DNA of 64,000 nt from Niallia nealsonii (GCF_002835805.1 NZ_PISE01000027.1:1-64000); one strand, 5' to 3'. Counted from the stretch's first letter, positions 35,530-46,689 are shown. Notes: generated by a model from the sequence alone, not told the origin. Translations and numbers: made by a program.

Positions 35530-36186
35530 ATGGGAATTTGGAAGTTAGTATATTTTTATATCATTATGGCAGCAGTCTGCTCTTTTCTTCCTATTGTAGG
35601 GCGATACATTGCCATAGTTAATACGTTGATTCATGAAGTTTGGCATGTACTTGCAGCAATAATTTCGGGGCGGAAATTTAGGCTCGTGCATAAAATTAAC
35701 TTGAATAGAGATGCTTCTGGAACAGCCTTAACACAGACAGATTCATGGATTGGTCGTATCTTTATTGCATATATGGGGTATACGGGATCTTCAGTAACAG
35801 CCTATGGTTTATTTTATTTGCTAAAGAAAGAGTACTATATTGCCATCCTTTGTATTTTTACTTGTGTTGCCTGTATAGCTCTTGTGCTATGGGTAAGAAA
35901 TTTATATGGTTTATTTTGGACTATATCCTTTTTGGTTTTTAATTTCTGGATTTTTTATTATGATAAGCCAGTGATTTTACAGCATGTCAGCATTTTTTTA
36001 AGCTGTATTATATTAGTTCAATCGGTTTTAACAGCATTTGTTATTTTTAATTTGAGCATCAAACATAGAAGAAATGCTGGAGATGCTACCGCACTGGCAG
36101 AAGCAACAAAAATACCTGCTTTTATTTGGGGAGCAGTCTTTTTTTGTCAGTCCTTATATTTTGTTTACCTTATTTCTGTGTTATAG
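35530..36186 (+). CDS. M50-like membrane metalloprotease (HEVWH)
   Basis: A 218-residue protein with about six membrane helices. Within the first third sits NTLIHEVWHVLAAIISGRKF. HEVWH at about residues 36-40 fits the HExxH zinc motif, placed at the end of a membrane helix as in the M50B-type site-2-protease relatives of actinobacteria and bacilli. The expected distal Asp ligand may be in the later YYDKPV segment, but I cannot confirm it. Substrate unknown. AGAGGAG precedes ATG. The last six bases overlap the 3' end of the convergent ansR gene, so the two mRNAs are complementary at their ends and no terminator lies between them. Confidence 0.75.
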   Translation: MGIWKLVYFYIIMAAVCSFLPIVGRYIAIVNTLIHEVWHVLAAIISGRKFRLVHKINLNRDASGTALTQTDSWIGRIFIAYMGYTGSSVTAYGLFYLLKKEYYIAILCIFTCVACIALVLWVRNLYGLFWTISFLVFNFWIFYYDKPVILQHVSIFLSCIILVQSVLTAFVIFNLSIKHRRNAGDATALAEATKIPAFIWGAVFFCQSLYFVYLISVL

Positions 36187-36510
36187 TCCTCTTTTTATCC
36201 TTGTAAAGGCAATGAGATTGTTGATTTCATCGGTTGATAAAGGCTGTTGATCGACTGTCAAAGAAATAGAATCCACTGAAGTTAATTCTATAATAGAAGC
36301 AGGTGATGTTCGATTTAAAATATAGTCAATCGATACATTAAATAAGTCGGCAATCTGTATTAATGCACGTAATGAAGGTTCACGGTAGCCTGATTCATAG
36401 CCTGCGTATGTACTTTTGGCAATGCCTAGCATATCAGCAGTTTCTTGCTGTGACCAATTTTTCTTTTTTCGCAATTCTTGTAATGTTTTTAGCAATAATC
36501 CCCACTCCAA
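36181..36510 (-). CDS. ansR: XRE-family repressor AnsR
   Basis: A 109-residue protein. An N-terminal Cro/CI-type HTH spans residues 8-62: ELRKKKNWSQQETADMLGIA is followed by KSTYAGYESGYREPSL, nearly the B. subtilis AnsR wording. A short C-terminal tail contains SIIELTSVDSISLTVD and the ending IAFTRIKRGL, again matching AnsR. AnsR represses asparaginase/aspartase genes in the absence of asparagine. Divergent orientation to ansA confirms the assignment; in B. subtilis the ansAB operon is similarly divergent. Unlike there, no aspartase gene (ansB) follows ansA here. Confidence 0.85.
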   Translation of the reverse strand: MEWGLLLKTLQELRKKKNWSQQETADMLGIAKSTYAGYESGYREPSLRALIQIADLFNVSIDYILNRTSPASIIELTSVDSISLTVDQQPLSTDEINNLIAFTRIKRGL

Positions 36511-36583
36511 TCTATTATAAACAGAAGTATAGCATGGAAAATATTTTTTTAAAAGAAAAAAGTGCGCGTTTTGAATACAGGTA

Positions 36584-36613
36584 TTGCTTTGTTTATAGGA
36601 ATAGTACTATAAT
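36584..36613 (+). promoter_or_regulatory. Promoter of ansA
   Basis: TTGCTT (36584-36589), an 18-base spacer and a consensus TATAAT (36608-36613). The surrounding ATAGTACTAT palindrome is a possible AnsR contact point (inference). Confidence 0.6.
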
Positions 36614-36671
36614 ACAACTAAAATAGAACGCGATTCGCATACTTTAGTAGTAGGGGAATAGGGGGAGACAT

Positions 36672-37673
36672 ATGAAGAAGTTATTATTGCTTGCTACAGG
36701 AGGAACGATTGCATCTGTAGAAGGAGAAGAGGGACTTGTTCCAGGATTATCAGCTGAGGATTTGCTGCAATATTTTGATGACGATTCTCGAACGGTTGAT
36801 GTGACATGTAAAATCTTGATGAATCGAGACAGTACAAATATGCAACCAGAACATTGGGTGGGGATGGCTGAAGCGATTGCGGAAAACTATGACCAATATG
36901 ATGGTTTTGTTATAACACACGGTACAGATACGTTGGCATATACTTCTGCTGCTTTAAGTTATATGCTGCAAAATCTCAAGAAACCAGTTGTTATCACAGG
37001 ATCTCAAGTTCCAATCAGCTTTAAACAAACGGATGCAAAGAAGAATGTATCAGACAGTATTCGCTTTGCGATGGAGGATATTGGCGGTGTATTTGTTGTC
37101 TTTGATGGAAGAGTGATTATTGGCACGAGAGCTGTTAAGATGAGAACAAAAAGTTATGATGCATTTGAAAGCATCAATCATCCTTATGTTGCTAGCATTC
37201 AGGAAAAAACAATTAACTATTATTGGAAGCCAAGTCAAACGAATAGCAGCAGCTTGAAAGTAGATACAAGTCTTTGTCCAGATGTGTTTTTATTAAAACT
37301 TCATCCAGGTACAAAACCGGAAATTTTTGATTATCTAAAAACAGTTTATAAGGGAGTAATTATTGAGAGCTTTGGAAATGGCGGTTTGCCTTTTGAAGAA
37401 AGAAATTTATTGCCAAAATTGCAGGAATTGGTTCAGGCAGGAGTAGCGGTGACTATCTCTACTCAATGTCTAGAAGAAGGGCAAGATTTGTATTTATATG
37501 AAGTTGGCAGAAAAGTGGCGCAGTATGATATTATTTTATCTGCGGATATGAATACAGAAGCAATTGTGGCGAAATTAATGTGGACACTAGGAAAAACAAT
37601 GGATAGAAAGCAAGTAAAACAATGGATGGAAAAGCCGATAGCTTCGGATTTATCTGTTGACTGGGAAAAATAA
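36672..37673 (+). CDS. ansA: L-asparaginase, type I (cytoplasmic)
   Basis: A 333-residue asparaginase without signal peptide. It hydrolyses L-asparagine to aspartate and ammonia. The first catalytic Thr is in [13 protein letters not shown] (about residue 10-14). The second motif, [20 protein letters not shown], is near residue 80-99, with the Thr-Asp pair and the following [10 protein letters not shown]. Length matches type I enzymes. GGGGGAG precedes ATG. It is under a sigma-A promoter and probably AnsR. The stop TAA is directly followed by the ATG of a yitT-type gene, indicating an operon. Confidence 0.93.
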   Translation: MKKLLLLATGGTIASVEGEEGLVPGLSAEDLLQYFDDDSRTVDVTCKILMNRDSTNMQPEHWVGMAEAIAENYDQYDGFVITHGTDTLAYTSAALSYMLQNLKKPVVITGSQVPISFKQTDAKKNVSDSIRFAMEDIGGVFVVFDGRVIIGTRAVKMRTKSYDAFESINHPYVASIQEKTINYYWKPSQTNSSSLKVDTSLCPDVFLLKLHPGTKPEIFDYLKTVYKGVIIESFGNGGLPFEERNLLPKLQELVQAGVAVTISTQCLEEGQDLYLYEVGRKVAQYDIILSADMNTEAIVAKLMWTLGKTMDRKQVKQWMEKPIASDLSVDWEK

Positions 37674-38528
37674 ATGAAGAAGAAAATAAGTACTAAAATC
37701 ATAGGGAATTTATTTTTATTGCATACAGGCGTATTTTTAATTGCTGTAAATATTCATTTTTTTATGGAGCCAAATCATTTTGCTTCAGGTGGATTAGGAG
37801 GATTAAGCATTGTGCTTCATGCCTTTTTTCCTGATCTTTCTCTTGGAGCGGTTATGCTTTCATTAAATCTTATTTTATTTATTATTGGATTTATTTTCTT
37901 AGGTTTTCAATTTGGTGCAAAAACGATTTATGCAAGCTTCTTATTGACATTTTTCGTTTGGATAATGGATCACTTTTATCCTATGTCTAAAGGGTTTAGC
38001 GAGGATTTATTATTGCAGCTGGTAATGGGAACAATAATTGCAGGTCTCGGCTTAGTGGTAGTTTTTAAGCAAAATGCATCTACTGGCGGAATGGATCTGA
38101 TTGCGATGATTTTAAATAAATATTTTGCGATTGATATCGGCAAAGCGGTGCTTATGGCTGATTGCCTCATTAGTTTATTGGCTGTATTTGCCTTCGGGAT
38201 TGATAAAGGATTATATGCATGTTTCGGCATTTTTTTAAGAGGAATTGTGATTGACTATTTCACCAGCCAATTTAATATTGCAAAAGAAGTGGTGGTTATT
38301 AGTGAAAAATGTGATCAAATTCAAGAATATATCATTCACCATCTTCAAAAAAGTGCAACCATCCATACTGCAAAAGGAGCTTTTACCAATCATAGCAAAA
38401 AAGTAATTACCATTATTTTAGAAAGAAAAGATTATGTTAAGCTAAAAAAATACATTAGCCAAGTCGATCGACAAGCATTTGTTACGGTTCATAATATGAA
38501 TGAAGTAATTGGCACGGGATTTAGCTAA
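37674..38528 (+). CDS. YitT-family membrane protein
   Basis: A 284-residue YitT-type protein. Six membrane helices (DUF161 region, residues 10-200) contain GGLGGLSIVLH and NASTGGMDLIAMIL, the two glycine-rich repeats typical of the family. A C-terminal soluble DUF2179 domain ends VTVHNMNEVIGTGFS. Function is not established for the family. Starting on the base after the ansA stop (TAAATG) suggests translational coupling and perhaps a role in amino-acid or ammonium handling, which is speculative. Paralogues are common in Bacillus, so no specific yit/yqf/ypj symbol is given. Confidence 0.88.
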   Translation: MKKKISTKIIGNLFLLHTGVFLIAVNIHFFMEPNHFASGGLGGLSIVLHAFFPDLSLGAVMLSLNLILFIIGFIFLGFQFGAKTIYASFLLTFFVWIMDHFYPMSKGFSEDLLLQLVMGTIIAGLGLVVVFKQNASTGGMDLIAMILNKYFAIDIGKAVLMADCLISLLAVFAFGIDKGLYACFGIFLRGIVIDYFTSQFNIAKEVVVISEKCDQIQEYIIHHLQKSATIHTAKGAFTNHSKKVITIILERKDYVKLKKYISQVDRQAFVTVHNMNEVIGTGFS

Positions 38529-38728
38529 TTAATGGTACATATTAATAGTTGTATTGGTAACAGGATAGAAGGGGCAATGGATGTATCCTTTATTAAAAGG
38601 GATGCCGGTCTTTGATGGGATCTTTTATCTATACTCTTCCATTAATTGGTGAAAAGGATATGCTCTGTGGGGCGGAAGAGAGAAAAAATTAAAAGTATAT
38701 GTATTCTCTTCTACCATTTGCAGGAGAT

Positions 38729-38772
38729 AAAAAGGATAAAGAGAGAATGGAATTTCGCTCTTTATCCTTTTT
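38729..38772. terminator. Bidirectional terminator between yitT-type gene and opuCD
   Basis: AAAAAGGATAAAGAG and CTCTTTATCCTTTTT form a perfect 15-bp stem, usable from both sides. Confidence 0.9.
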
Positions 38773-38793
38773 ATTCGTTATGCAATGGTGTAA

Positions 38794-39459
38794 TTAGTGC
38801 AATTGTGGTATTTTTTTCGTTTTGACAGGTGATAATATCTTCTCAAGGAATCCGAGTGCCAAGTCAGCGATTACTGCCATTAGAGCGGTCGGTATCGCTC
38901 CTGCTAGAATAATGGCTGTTCCATTTGTTGCATTCGTACCCCGAACAATAATATCTCCTAATCCACCGGCTCCAACAAATGTTCCAACAGCGGTAATTCC
39001 AATAGCGATAACTAAAGCTGTTCGTAATCCTGCCATTATAACAGACAATGATAACGGCAGCTCAACCATCCATAATACTTGGGATTTTGTCATTCCCATC
39101 GCTTTTCCCGATTCCAAATAAGCGTGCTCAATACTTGTTATGCCTACATACGTATTGCGGAGAATAGGAAGCAGGGAATAAAGGAATAAAGAGACAATGA
39201 CGGTATTTGTACCAAGCCCTATTACAAGCATTAAAATAGCAAGCATGGCAAGGGCGGGAATGGTCTGGATTACATTGGTAATAGAGAATATCCAGGAGCT
39301 TAACTTGCGATATTTCGCAATAAAGATTCCAAGGGGAATAGCGATAATGCTGGCAAATAATACACCGTAAATGGACATTAAAAAATGACGGTAAAATTCA
39401 TATAGAACATAAGATCCATTTTGGCTGTAGTATGTTCCCAACTGCTGTAATACTTCCAT
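38794..39459 (-). CDS. opuCD: Osmoprotectant ABC transporter permease OpuCD
   Basis: A 221-residue permease with about five to six helices. The EAA-like loop is ESGKAMGMTKSQVLWMVELP (about residues 117-136), followed by AVGTFVGAGGLGDIIVRG, a hallmark of the OpuC/ProW/YehW class. It is the last gene of the opuCA-CB-CC-CD operon. Together with OpuCB it forms the membrane channel for glycine betaine, choline, carnitine or related compatible solutes. It starts 15 bases after opuCC stops, with AGGAGG present. Confidence 0.92.
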   Translation of the reverse strand: MEVLQQLGTYYSQNGSYVLYEFYRHFLMSIYGVLFASIIAIPLGIFIAKYRKLSSWIFSITNVIQTIPALAMLAILMLVIGLGTNTVIVSLFLYSLLPILRNTYVGITSIEHAYLESGKAMGMTKSQVLWMVELPLSLSVIMAGLRTALVIAIGITAVGTFVGAGGLGDIIVRGTNATNGTAIILAGAIPTALMAVIADLALGFLEKILSPVKTKKIPQLH

Positions 39460-39474
39460 TATAGTACCTCCTTT

Positions 39475-41060
<1,586 letters not shown>

Positions 41061-41071
41061 ATTTTCACCTC

Positions 41072-42217
41072 TTAAGAATTGGTTGTGATTAGCGCATCTT
41101 CAGTTCCCCAAATACTGTCATAAACAATATCAACTAAAGAAGCTCTTGTTACAATTCCAACAAGATGATTCGCTTCGTCAACAACTGGCACATATTTAAC
41201 ACCACGTTTTAGAATTTTTTGGACGGTGTCTCGTATCAGTGTGTCAGCCTGCACTTTATATAAATCAGTTATTAGCAAATCTTTAATTGTAGATGCTTTT
41301 TTTCGGTTTTCATCAATTGTTTCGATGTCTACATATCCTTTTAATTGATTATCCTCATCAATGACTAATAAAGAATCCACTCGCTTTTCTTTCATTAAGG
41401 CAATCGCATCAGATAAAGATTTATCTTCAGTAATAGAAATAGGGTTTTTATTCATAATTTGCTTAACAAGCTCGACATTTGGTCTTGTTTGAATCAATCG
41501 TTCTTTACCTATAAATTCTTCCACAAATTCGTTTTTAGGATTTCGGAGTATTTCGTCAGGTGTGCCAACTTGAACAATTTCTCCAGCTCTTAGGATGACA
41601 ATACGATCAGCCAATTTAATTGCTTCGTCCATATCATGTGTAACAAACACAATTGTTTTGTCTAATGTTTTTTGCAGGTTTTTAAACTCTTCTTGTAAGG
41701 AATCCCTGGTTATTGGGTCGAGCGCTCCAAAGGGTTCATCCATTAATATTAAAGGGGGATTAGCTGCAAGGGCACGCAATACACCGATTCTTTGCTGCTG
41801 CCCTCCGCTTAGTTCATGTGGATAACGGTCTAGATATTCTGGTCCCATATCTACTAGCTTCAGCAGTTCTTTTGCTTTTTCTTGGCGTTTATTTTCCTTC
41901 CATTTTAATAGTTTAGGCACAAGGGTAATATTTTCTGATATAGTCATATGCGGAAAAAGACCGATAGATTGGATGACGTAACCGATGTGGCGTCTTAATT
42001 CAACTGGATTTTTATGAAGGATATTTTCGCCGTTAATATAGATTGCTCCACCAGAGGGTTCAATTAAACGGTTAATCATTTTCATTGTAGTCGTTTTTCC
42101 GCAGCCGCTTGGACCGATAAAACAAATGAATTCTCCTTTTTGGATTTCTAGATTAATATTGTTTACTGCATTTTTTCCGCCTTTATATGTTTTAGATACA
42201 TTTTCCATCTTTAACAA
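41072..42217 (-). CDS. opuCA: Osmoprotectant ABC transporter ATPase OpuCA with CBS domains
   Basis: A protein of about 381 residues. The ABC ATPase domain holds Walker [21 protein letters not shown] near residue 37, signature [16 protein letters not shown], and Walker [14 protein letters not shown]. Two CBS domains follow in residues 250-370 ([20 protein letters not shown], then [20 protein letters not shown]). CBS pairs of OpuCA in several Firmicutes bind c-di-AMP, which inhibits the transporter; this would tie it to the kimA riboswitch nearby. The chosen start is TTG at 42217 ([15 protein letters not shown]), eight bases after AGGAGGTG; GTG at 42226 overlaps that site and ATG at 42208 is the alternative. 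Confidence 0.93.
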   Translation of the reverse strand: MLKMENVSKTYKGGKNAVNNINLEIQKGEFICFIGPSGCGKTTTMKMINRLIEPSGGAIYINGENILHKNPVELRRHIGYVIQSIGLFPHMTISENITLVPKLLKWKENKRQEKAKELLKLVDMGPEYLDRYPHELSGGQQQRIGVLRALAANPPLILMDEPFGALDPITRDSLQEEFKNLQKTLDKTIVFVTHDMDEAIKLADRIVILRAGEIVQVGTPDEILRNPKNEFVEEFIGKERLIQTRPNVELVKQIMNKNPISITEDKSLSDAIALMKEKRVDSLLVIDEDNQLKGYVDIETIDENRKKASTIKDLLITDLYKVQADTLIRDTVQKILKRGVKYVPVVDEANHLVGIVTRASLVDIVYDSIWGTEDALITTNS

Positions 42218-42549
42218 TAAAAGCACCTCCTAAATTAATATTTTTTAGGACATACATTCATAAAATTACACCAAGAAATAAAGAAATTGATAACATTAGG
42301 TTGCACAATTTTATAATAAAATTCTCTAACAAATAAAACATTTTTTCACAACAAATAGTTTGGAATAAAATTTGGATTATATGGAGGATTCTATTCAATA
42401 GCTTTATTTTATTGTAATAATGTATGCCTAAGCCGGGGAGTTATTTATATACCCATACCTAGCAGCTATAAAACCATAATAGATAAAAAAATTTAAAAAG
42501 GAGGGGATTGGCAAAAATAGTTGACAAGTTGTCGAAATTTGTGTAAATT

Positions 42550-42567
42550 TATATTGAATTAAAGATA
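42550..42567. promoter_or_regulatory. MhqR-like operator upstream of the azoreductase gene
   Basis: TATATTGAATTAAAGATA matches the box at 26325-26342 in 16 of 18 positions; the last 12 bases are identical. The palindrome is less complete here (left arm TATATT instead of TATCTC). Confidence 0.5.
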
Positions 42568-42583
42568 TATTATTTAGAGATAT

Positions 42584-42674
42584 TTAATCCGATAATTTTT
42601 GTTATCAAACTATCTCTTTTAAAAGGTAGAGTAATTTCTTATAAAAGAGATAAAATAAAAAGAGTTCGGATTAA
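42584..42674 (+). promoter_or_regulatory. Structured leader of the azoreductase gene
   Basis: An outer stem TTAATCCGA/TCGGATTAA (42584-42592 with 42666-42674) encloses two hairpins: GATAA/TTATC (42591-42606) and a perfect 11-bp stem TATCTCTTTTA/TAAAAGAGATA (42611-42621 with 42642-42652). It is either a three-way-junction RNA leader or a set of repressor half-sites (TATCTC/GAGATA). The small hairpin and outer stem share two bases, so they would compete. Confidence 0.45.
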
Positions 42675-42694
42675 CAAAAGAAAGGGAGATTATT

Positions 42695-43330
42695 TTGGCA
42701 AAAGTATTATACATTACAGCACATCCACATGATGAAACTGCTTCTTTCAGTATGGCAGCAGGGAAAGCTTTTATTGAAGAATACAAAACAGTAAATCCAA
42801 ACGATGAAATTGTTGCAATTGATTTGTATAAAGAAAATATTCCGCATATTGATGCAGATGTTTTCAGCGGCTGGGGAAAACTTCAATCAGGCAGTGCATT
42901 TGATGCATTATCTGCAGAGGAACAAGCAAAAGTTTCACGCCTTGGCCAATTAAGTGATCAATTTGTTGGAGCAGATAAATATGTATTTGTTACACCACTT
43001 TGGAACTTTTCATTCCCTCCAGTAATGAAAGCATATCTTGATTCTGTAGCAGTTGCAGGTAAAACGTTTAAATATACTGCAGAAGGTCCTATTGGATTAT
43101 TAACAGACAAAAAGGCGCTTCACATTCAAGCACGCGGAGGCTTCTATTCAGAAGGTCCTGCAGCTGAATTGGAAATGGGCCATAAATATTTAAGCATTAT
43201 CATGAACTTCTTTGGAGTACCTTCATTTGAAGGATTATTTATCGAAGGTCATAATGCACAGCCAGATAAAGCGCAAGAAATCAAAGAAAATGGAATTGCA
43301 AGAGCAAAAGATTTAGCACACACATTCTAA
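42695..43330 (+). CDS. azoR: FMN-dependent NADH:quinone oxidoreductase / azoreductase
   Basis: A 211-residue flavodoxin-fold AzoR-type enzyme. It starts [20 protein letters not shown], the FMN-phosphate loop in the variant found in Bacillus AzoR1/AzoR2. It contains [20 protein letters not shown] near residue 100-119 and the loop [20 protein letters not shown] near 147-166. It reduces azo dyes and quinones by two-electron transfer, protecting thiols from quinone stress. The start is TTG at 42695 with AAAGGGAG upstream. In B. subtilis the paralogues are controlled by YodB or MhqR; the upstream boxes here suggest MhqR-type control. Confidence 0.92.
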   Translation: MAKVLYITAHPHDETASFSMAAGKAFIEEYKTVNPNDEIVAIDLYKENIPHIDADVFSGWGKLQSGSAFDALSAEEQAKVSRLGQLSDQFVGADKYVFVTPLWNFSFPPVMKAYLDSVAVAGKTFKYTAEGPIGLLTDKKALHIQARGGFYSEGPAAELEMGHKYLSIIMNFFGVPSFEGLFIEGHNAQPDKAQEIKENGIARAKDLAHTF

Positions 43331-43345
43331 TATAACGCTACTAGC

Positions 43346-43384
43346 AAAAGAGGTTATCCTAATGGGGATAGCCTCTTTTTTATT
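43346..43384 (+). terminator. Terminator after azoR
   Basis: AAAAGAGGTTATCC pairs with GGATAGCCTCTTTT (one G-U), followed by TTATTT. Confidence 0.88.
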
Positions 43385-43392
43385 TCTATTTA

Positions 43393-43482
43393 ACGGGCTT
43401 TTCAGCACCGTCATCTCAAGAATTAGGAGTAGAAACAAGAAATATAGGTAGGTAGAAACTTGCCCACTGATTAAAGTCTGAC
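43393..43482 (+). repeat. Hairpin repeat family, partial copy A
   Basis: It begins ACGGGCTTTT like copy B at 52380 and shares AATTAGGAG-AGAAA-AAGAAAT. It jumps to the 3' part CCCACTGATTAAAGTCTGACTTTA, lacking the left arm of the hairpin. A degraded member of the family. Confidence 0.55.
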
Positions 43483-43899
43483 TTTACTAATGATTCTCCT
43501 GACAAGATTTTGGAAAATATCCGAATTTTCTAAAAAATTAAGAGGCTTTTCTAGAGATATTTCGGAAAGAATTATAATTGTTATCTATTCTTAAATGAAT
43601 TGTAAAAATAATAAAATTAGTCTGTAAAGACGGTTTTTTACAATGGGATATATAATCGGGAATAATATTAATGACTGCTAGCAAAAAACACACAATTCAT
43701 AAAGTGGTCATAATTATCCATCTGGTTTTTCGAAAATGTGACTATAGTATTATATACGTGAAGTTTATTAGATAATAAGATAGGTAATATATAATAAATG
43801 GTTTGTTTTATGCTATATTTAAATTAAATTTTTATTAAAATACATGCCGATAGTTCCTATTTTGATTTTTTGGTTCTTTAGTAACAGGAGGAAATACCT
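43483..43899. other. Gene-free leader region before the glucosaminidase gene
   Basis: AT-rich, with no ORF with ribosome binding site apart from the AGGAGG of the next gene. I could not pick a convincing promoter or WalR-type direct repeat. The long leader of a secreted autolysin may hold regulation that I cannot see. Confidence 0.4.
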
Positions 43900-46557
43900 A
43901 TGAGAAAAATACTTGCACCAGGAGTAATAATAGCTTCTTTAACTGCACCAGGACTTATTCACCATCATGTACACGCCGAGTCGCTAAAAGTGGCGTATGT
44001 CAATATTGAACAAAATTCTACATTAAATGTGAGAAAAACCCCATCTACCTCTGCTGCGATTGTAGTTACTCTAAAAAAAGGGGCAGAAGTTACTGTTTTA
44101 TCAGTGGAAAACGGATGGACTAAAATTTCAGCAAATGGCAAAACAGGATATGTAAGTTCAGCTTATTTAACCGCAAAACAGCAATCTGCAACTACTACAA
44201 CTACAACTAAATTTGTTTCCGTTGATGCCGAATCTTCTTTAAACGTAAGATCGCAAGCTTTTACAACAGCAAAAGTAGTTACGACGGTAAAAAATAATAC
44301 AAAAGTAGAAGTGTATTCCGAATCAAATGGTTGGTCGAAAGTGAAAGTTAATGGAAAAACTGGTTATGTTGCAGCCAAATATCTGAAGAATACTGTAAAT
44401 GAAAACACAACAAAATCAACAGCACAAGTAAGTAAGACACCAGCAGAAACAAAAGTCGCCAAGTATGTGAATGTCAGCAGTGGATCTAATTTGAATATGC
44501 GCATAAAGCCTAATGCAAATTCATCTGTTATTGTCAAATTAGCACGAGGAGTTCAGGTGACAGTTTATTCCGAAGCAAATGGCTGGTCCAAAATTAAAGT
44601 ATACGGAAAAGAAGGCTATGTGAATTCTAGTTATTTATCAGCTTCTAAAATTGCGACTACATCCTCATCACATAACGTTGAGGCAAGTGTGGCAAAAAGC
44701 AAAACAATGTATGTGGCAGTTGCAGAAAAGTCAGCCTTGAATATGAGAAATAGTGCAAGCACTAAAGGCAGTGTTATAAAGACATTAAGCAGGGGAATGA
44801 AGGTAGAGGTTCTTTCTGAAGCAAATGGCTGGTCAAAGGTGAATGTGAGCAGCAAGACAGGCTATGTTTCCAGCAGCTATTTAACGGCCGCCAACCCAAT
44901 AGCCTCAGTTGAAAAAGACACAGATTCCAATACTGTCATGTATGTTAATGTCACTAAAGGTTCCGAACTTAATTTGAGGAAATCAGCTTCTACAACTGGC
45001 AGTGTAATAACAAAATTAGCACGAGGAACAAAAGTAGAAGTGTACTCTCAGAATAATGGCTGGTCCAAAATAAAAGCAAATGGCAAAACAGGTTTTGTAA
45101 ATAGCAAATACATAACAAAAACAAAAATTAGCGCTGATAATAGTAATGATTCCAGCAGTGAAAGTTCATCAGAATCCTCTGTAACGAAATATGTAAATGT
45201 CAGTGAAGGTTCCTCCTTAAATATGCGCCAATCTCCAACTGCTAGTGGAGCAGTTGTAAAAAAACTAGGAAGAAATACAAAAGTAACTGTATTATCCGAA
45301 TCAAATGGTTGGTCTAAAATAAAATCCGGCACGCAAACCGGCTATGCAAGCTCAGGCTATTTATCTGCTAGTGCAGTAGGCTCGGTAGTCGAAAATGATG
45401 CAGATAAAGTGCCTAAGTATGTTAATGTAAAAACTGGTTCTACATTAAATATGCGCAAACTTCCTTCTGCTTCCGCGGAAATAATAGCGAAACTGGCAGC
45501 TGGTACAAAGGTGGAAGTTTCTTCCGAATCAAATGGATGGTCCAAAATTTCAGCAAATGGCAAAACAGGATATGTAAGTTCGGATTACTTAACTACTGAA
45601 AAAGAAACAGATACAGGAACGGATAATAGTGAAGTAACTACTGTCTATCAAAATTACAGCTTTACTGTTAATAAAATGACAGATATTCAAATGAGTGTTA
45701 ATCCACAGACCGATAAGCAGTATAGTACATATATTAGAGAAGATGCTCTTAAATTGAACTCTTCAGATGCGACAAAGGCAACAGTCGTTGGCGGCAGCTG
45801 GAGATTAAGAGGAGGAGCTGGAACAAATTATTGGGCTGTTACGAATGTAAATGGTGGAACGGTATTAACGATTCTTGAAAAAGTAAAAGGAACAGATGGA
45901 TATAACTGGTATAAGGTTAAAAATACGCAAACATGGGGAAATGCAAGTAAGGAAGATACGTCTTATTATATCAATCCCCAAAATTTTGTTTCCGATAAAG
46001 TGACGTCTTTGCAGTTTATTAAACTATCAGAAACAGCTAATATAAAGGATCAAGAAGTAAATGAAAAAATATTAATAGGAAAAGGAATCCTTGCAGGAAA
46101 AGCTTCTTCTTTTGTTACAGCAGCAAAATCTTATGGTGTAAATGAAGTATATCTTATTTCCCATGCGCTGCTAGAAACAGGAAACGGTAAGTCTTCTTTA
46201 GCAAATGGTGTAACTTACAATGGAAGAGTGGTATATAATATGTACGGTATCGGTGCATATGATGGAAGCGCTGTTGCTAGTGGTGCTAAATATGCTTATA
46301 ATGCTGGATGGTTTACACCAGAAGCTGCCATTATTGGAGGCGCGAAATTTATTGCTCAAGGATATATAAATGCAGGACAGGATACTCTTTATAAAATGAG
46401 ATGGAATCCAGAAGCTGCAGTTAATAAAGGAGTAGCTACACATCAATATGCGTCAGATATTGGTTGGGCTACTAAACAAGTTAATCAAATTTACAACCTT
46501 TATAGTTTGTTAGATTCCTATACAATGAAAAAAGAAATACCAGTATATAAACAATAA
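43900..46557 (+). CDS. Secreted N-acetylglucosaminidase with eight SH3 domains
   Basis: An 885-residue secreted autolysin. The signal peptide ends near HHHVHAES (residue 28). Seven regular bacterial SH3 (SH3_3) repeats of about 60 residues plus linkers follow between residues 29 and 570, each with the pattern YVNV..GS.LNMR and NGWSKI..NGKTGYV. A diverged eighth (SWRLRGGAGTNYWAVTNVNG) lies near residue 630. The C-terminal GH73-type glucosaminidase domain (about 690-870) has the catalytic Glu in ISHALLETGNGKSSLANG (about E759) and the later NMYGIGAYDGSA and NPEAAVNKGVATHQYA motifs of LytD/LytG enzymes. It cleaves cell-wall glycan strands, and the SH3 domains likely bind peptidoglycan. AGGAGG precedes ATG. 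Confidence 0.92.
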   Translation: MRKILAPGVIIASLTAPGLIHHHVHAESLKVAYVNIEQNSTLNVRKTPSTSAAIVVTLKKGAEVTVLSVENGWTKISANGKTGYVSSAYLTAKQQSATTTTTTKFVSVDAESSLNVRSQAFTTAKVVTTVKNNTKVEVYSESNGWSKVKVNGKTGYVAAKYLKNTVNENTTKSTAQVSKTPAETKVAKYVNVSSGSNLNMRIKPNANSSVIVKLARGVQVTVYSEANGWSKIKVYGKEGYVNSSYLSASKIATTSSSHNVEASVAKSKTMYVAVAEKSALNMRNSASTKGSVIKTLSRGMKVEVLSEANGWSKVNVSSKTGYVSSSYLTAANPIASVEKDTDSNTVMYVNVTKGSELNLRKSASTTGSVITKLARGTKVEVYSQNNGWSKIKANGKTGFVNSKYITKTKISADNSNDSSSESSSESSVTKYVNVSEGSSLNMRQSPTASGAVVKKLGRNTKVTVLSESNGWSKIKSGTQTGYASSGYLSASAVGSVVENDADKVPKYVNVKTGSTLNMRKLPSASAEIIAKLAAGTKVEVSSESNGWSKISANGKTGYVSSDYLTTEKETDTGTDNSEVTTVYQNYSFTVNKMTDIQMSVNPQTDKQYSTYIREDALKLNSSDATKATVVGGSWRLRGGAGTNYWAVTNVNGGTVLTILEKVKGTDGYNWYKVKNTQTWGNASKEDTSYYINPQNFVSDKVTSLQFIKLSETANIKDQEVNEKILIGKGILAGKASSFVTAAKSYGVNEVYLISHALLETGNGKSSLANGVTYNGRVVYNMYGIGAYDGSAVASGAKYAYNAGWFTPEAAIIGGAKFIAQGYINAGQDTLYKMRWNPEAAVNKGVATHQYASDIGWATKQVNQIYNLYSLLDSYTMKKEIPVYKQ

Positions 46558-46568
46558 TCTTTTTTGTA

Positions 46569-46607
46569 AAAAGAGTGGTCTTTTCTTAAAGAAAGGACCA
46601 TTCTTTT
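46569..46607 (+). terminator. Terminator after the glucosaminidase gene
   Basis: AAGAGTGGTCTTTTCTT pairs with AGAAAGGACCATTCTT with one bulge, then TTG. It lies between convergent genes. Confidence 0.8.
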
Positions 46608-46689
46608 GTGAATAACTCATGCGGTATAAAGCTTAAATAGCTATGAATTATTACAAACTCCACAGAGAAAAACAAAAATGCATTCTATT

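Noticed and set aside
38529-38728. Short frame MDVSFIKRDAGL near 38579 with a purine-rich leader
   Set aside because: Only 12 codons, no coding-like continuation and no conserved context; likely chance.
43987-45600. Regularly spaced repeats that could suggest a CRISPR array
   Set aside because: Spacing is about 200 bases and the repeats encode SH3 domains in one continuous frame.
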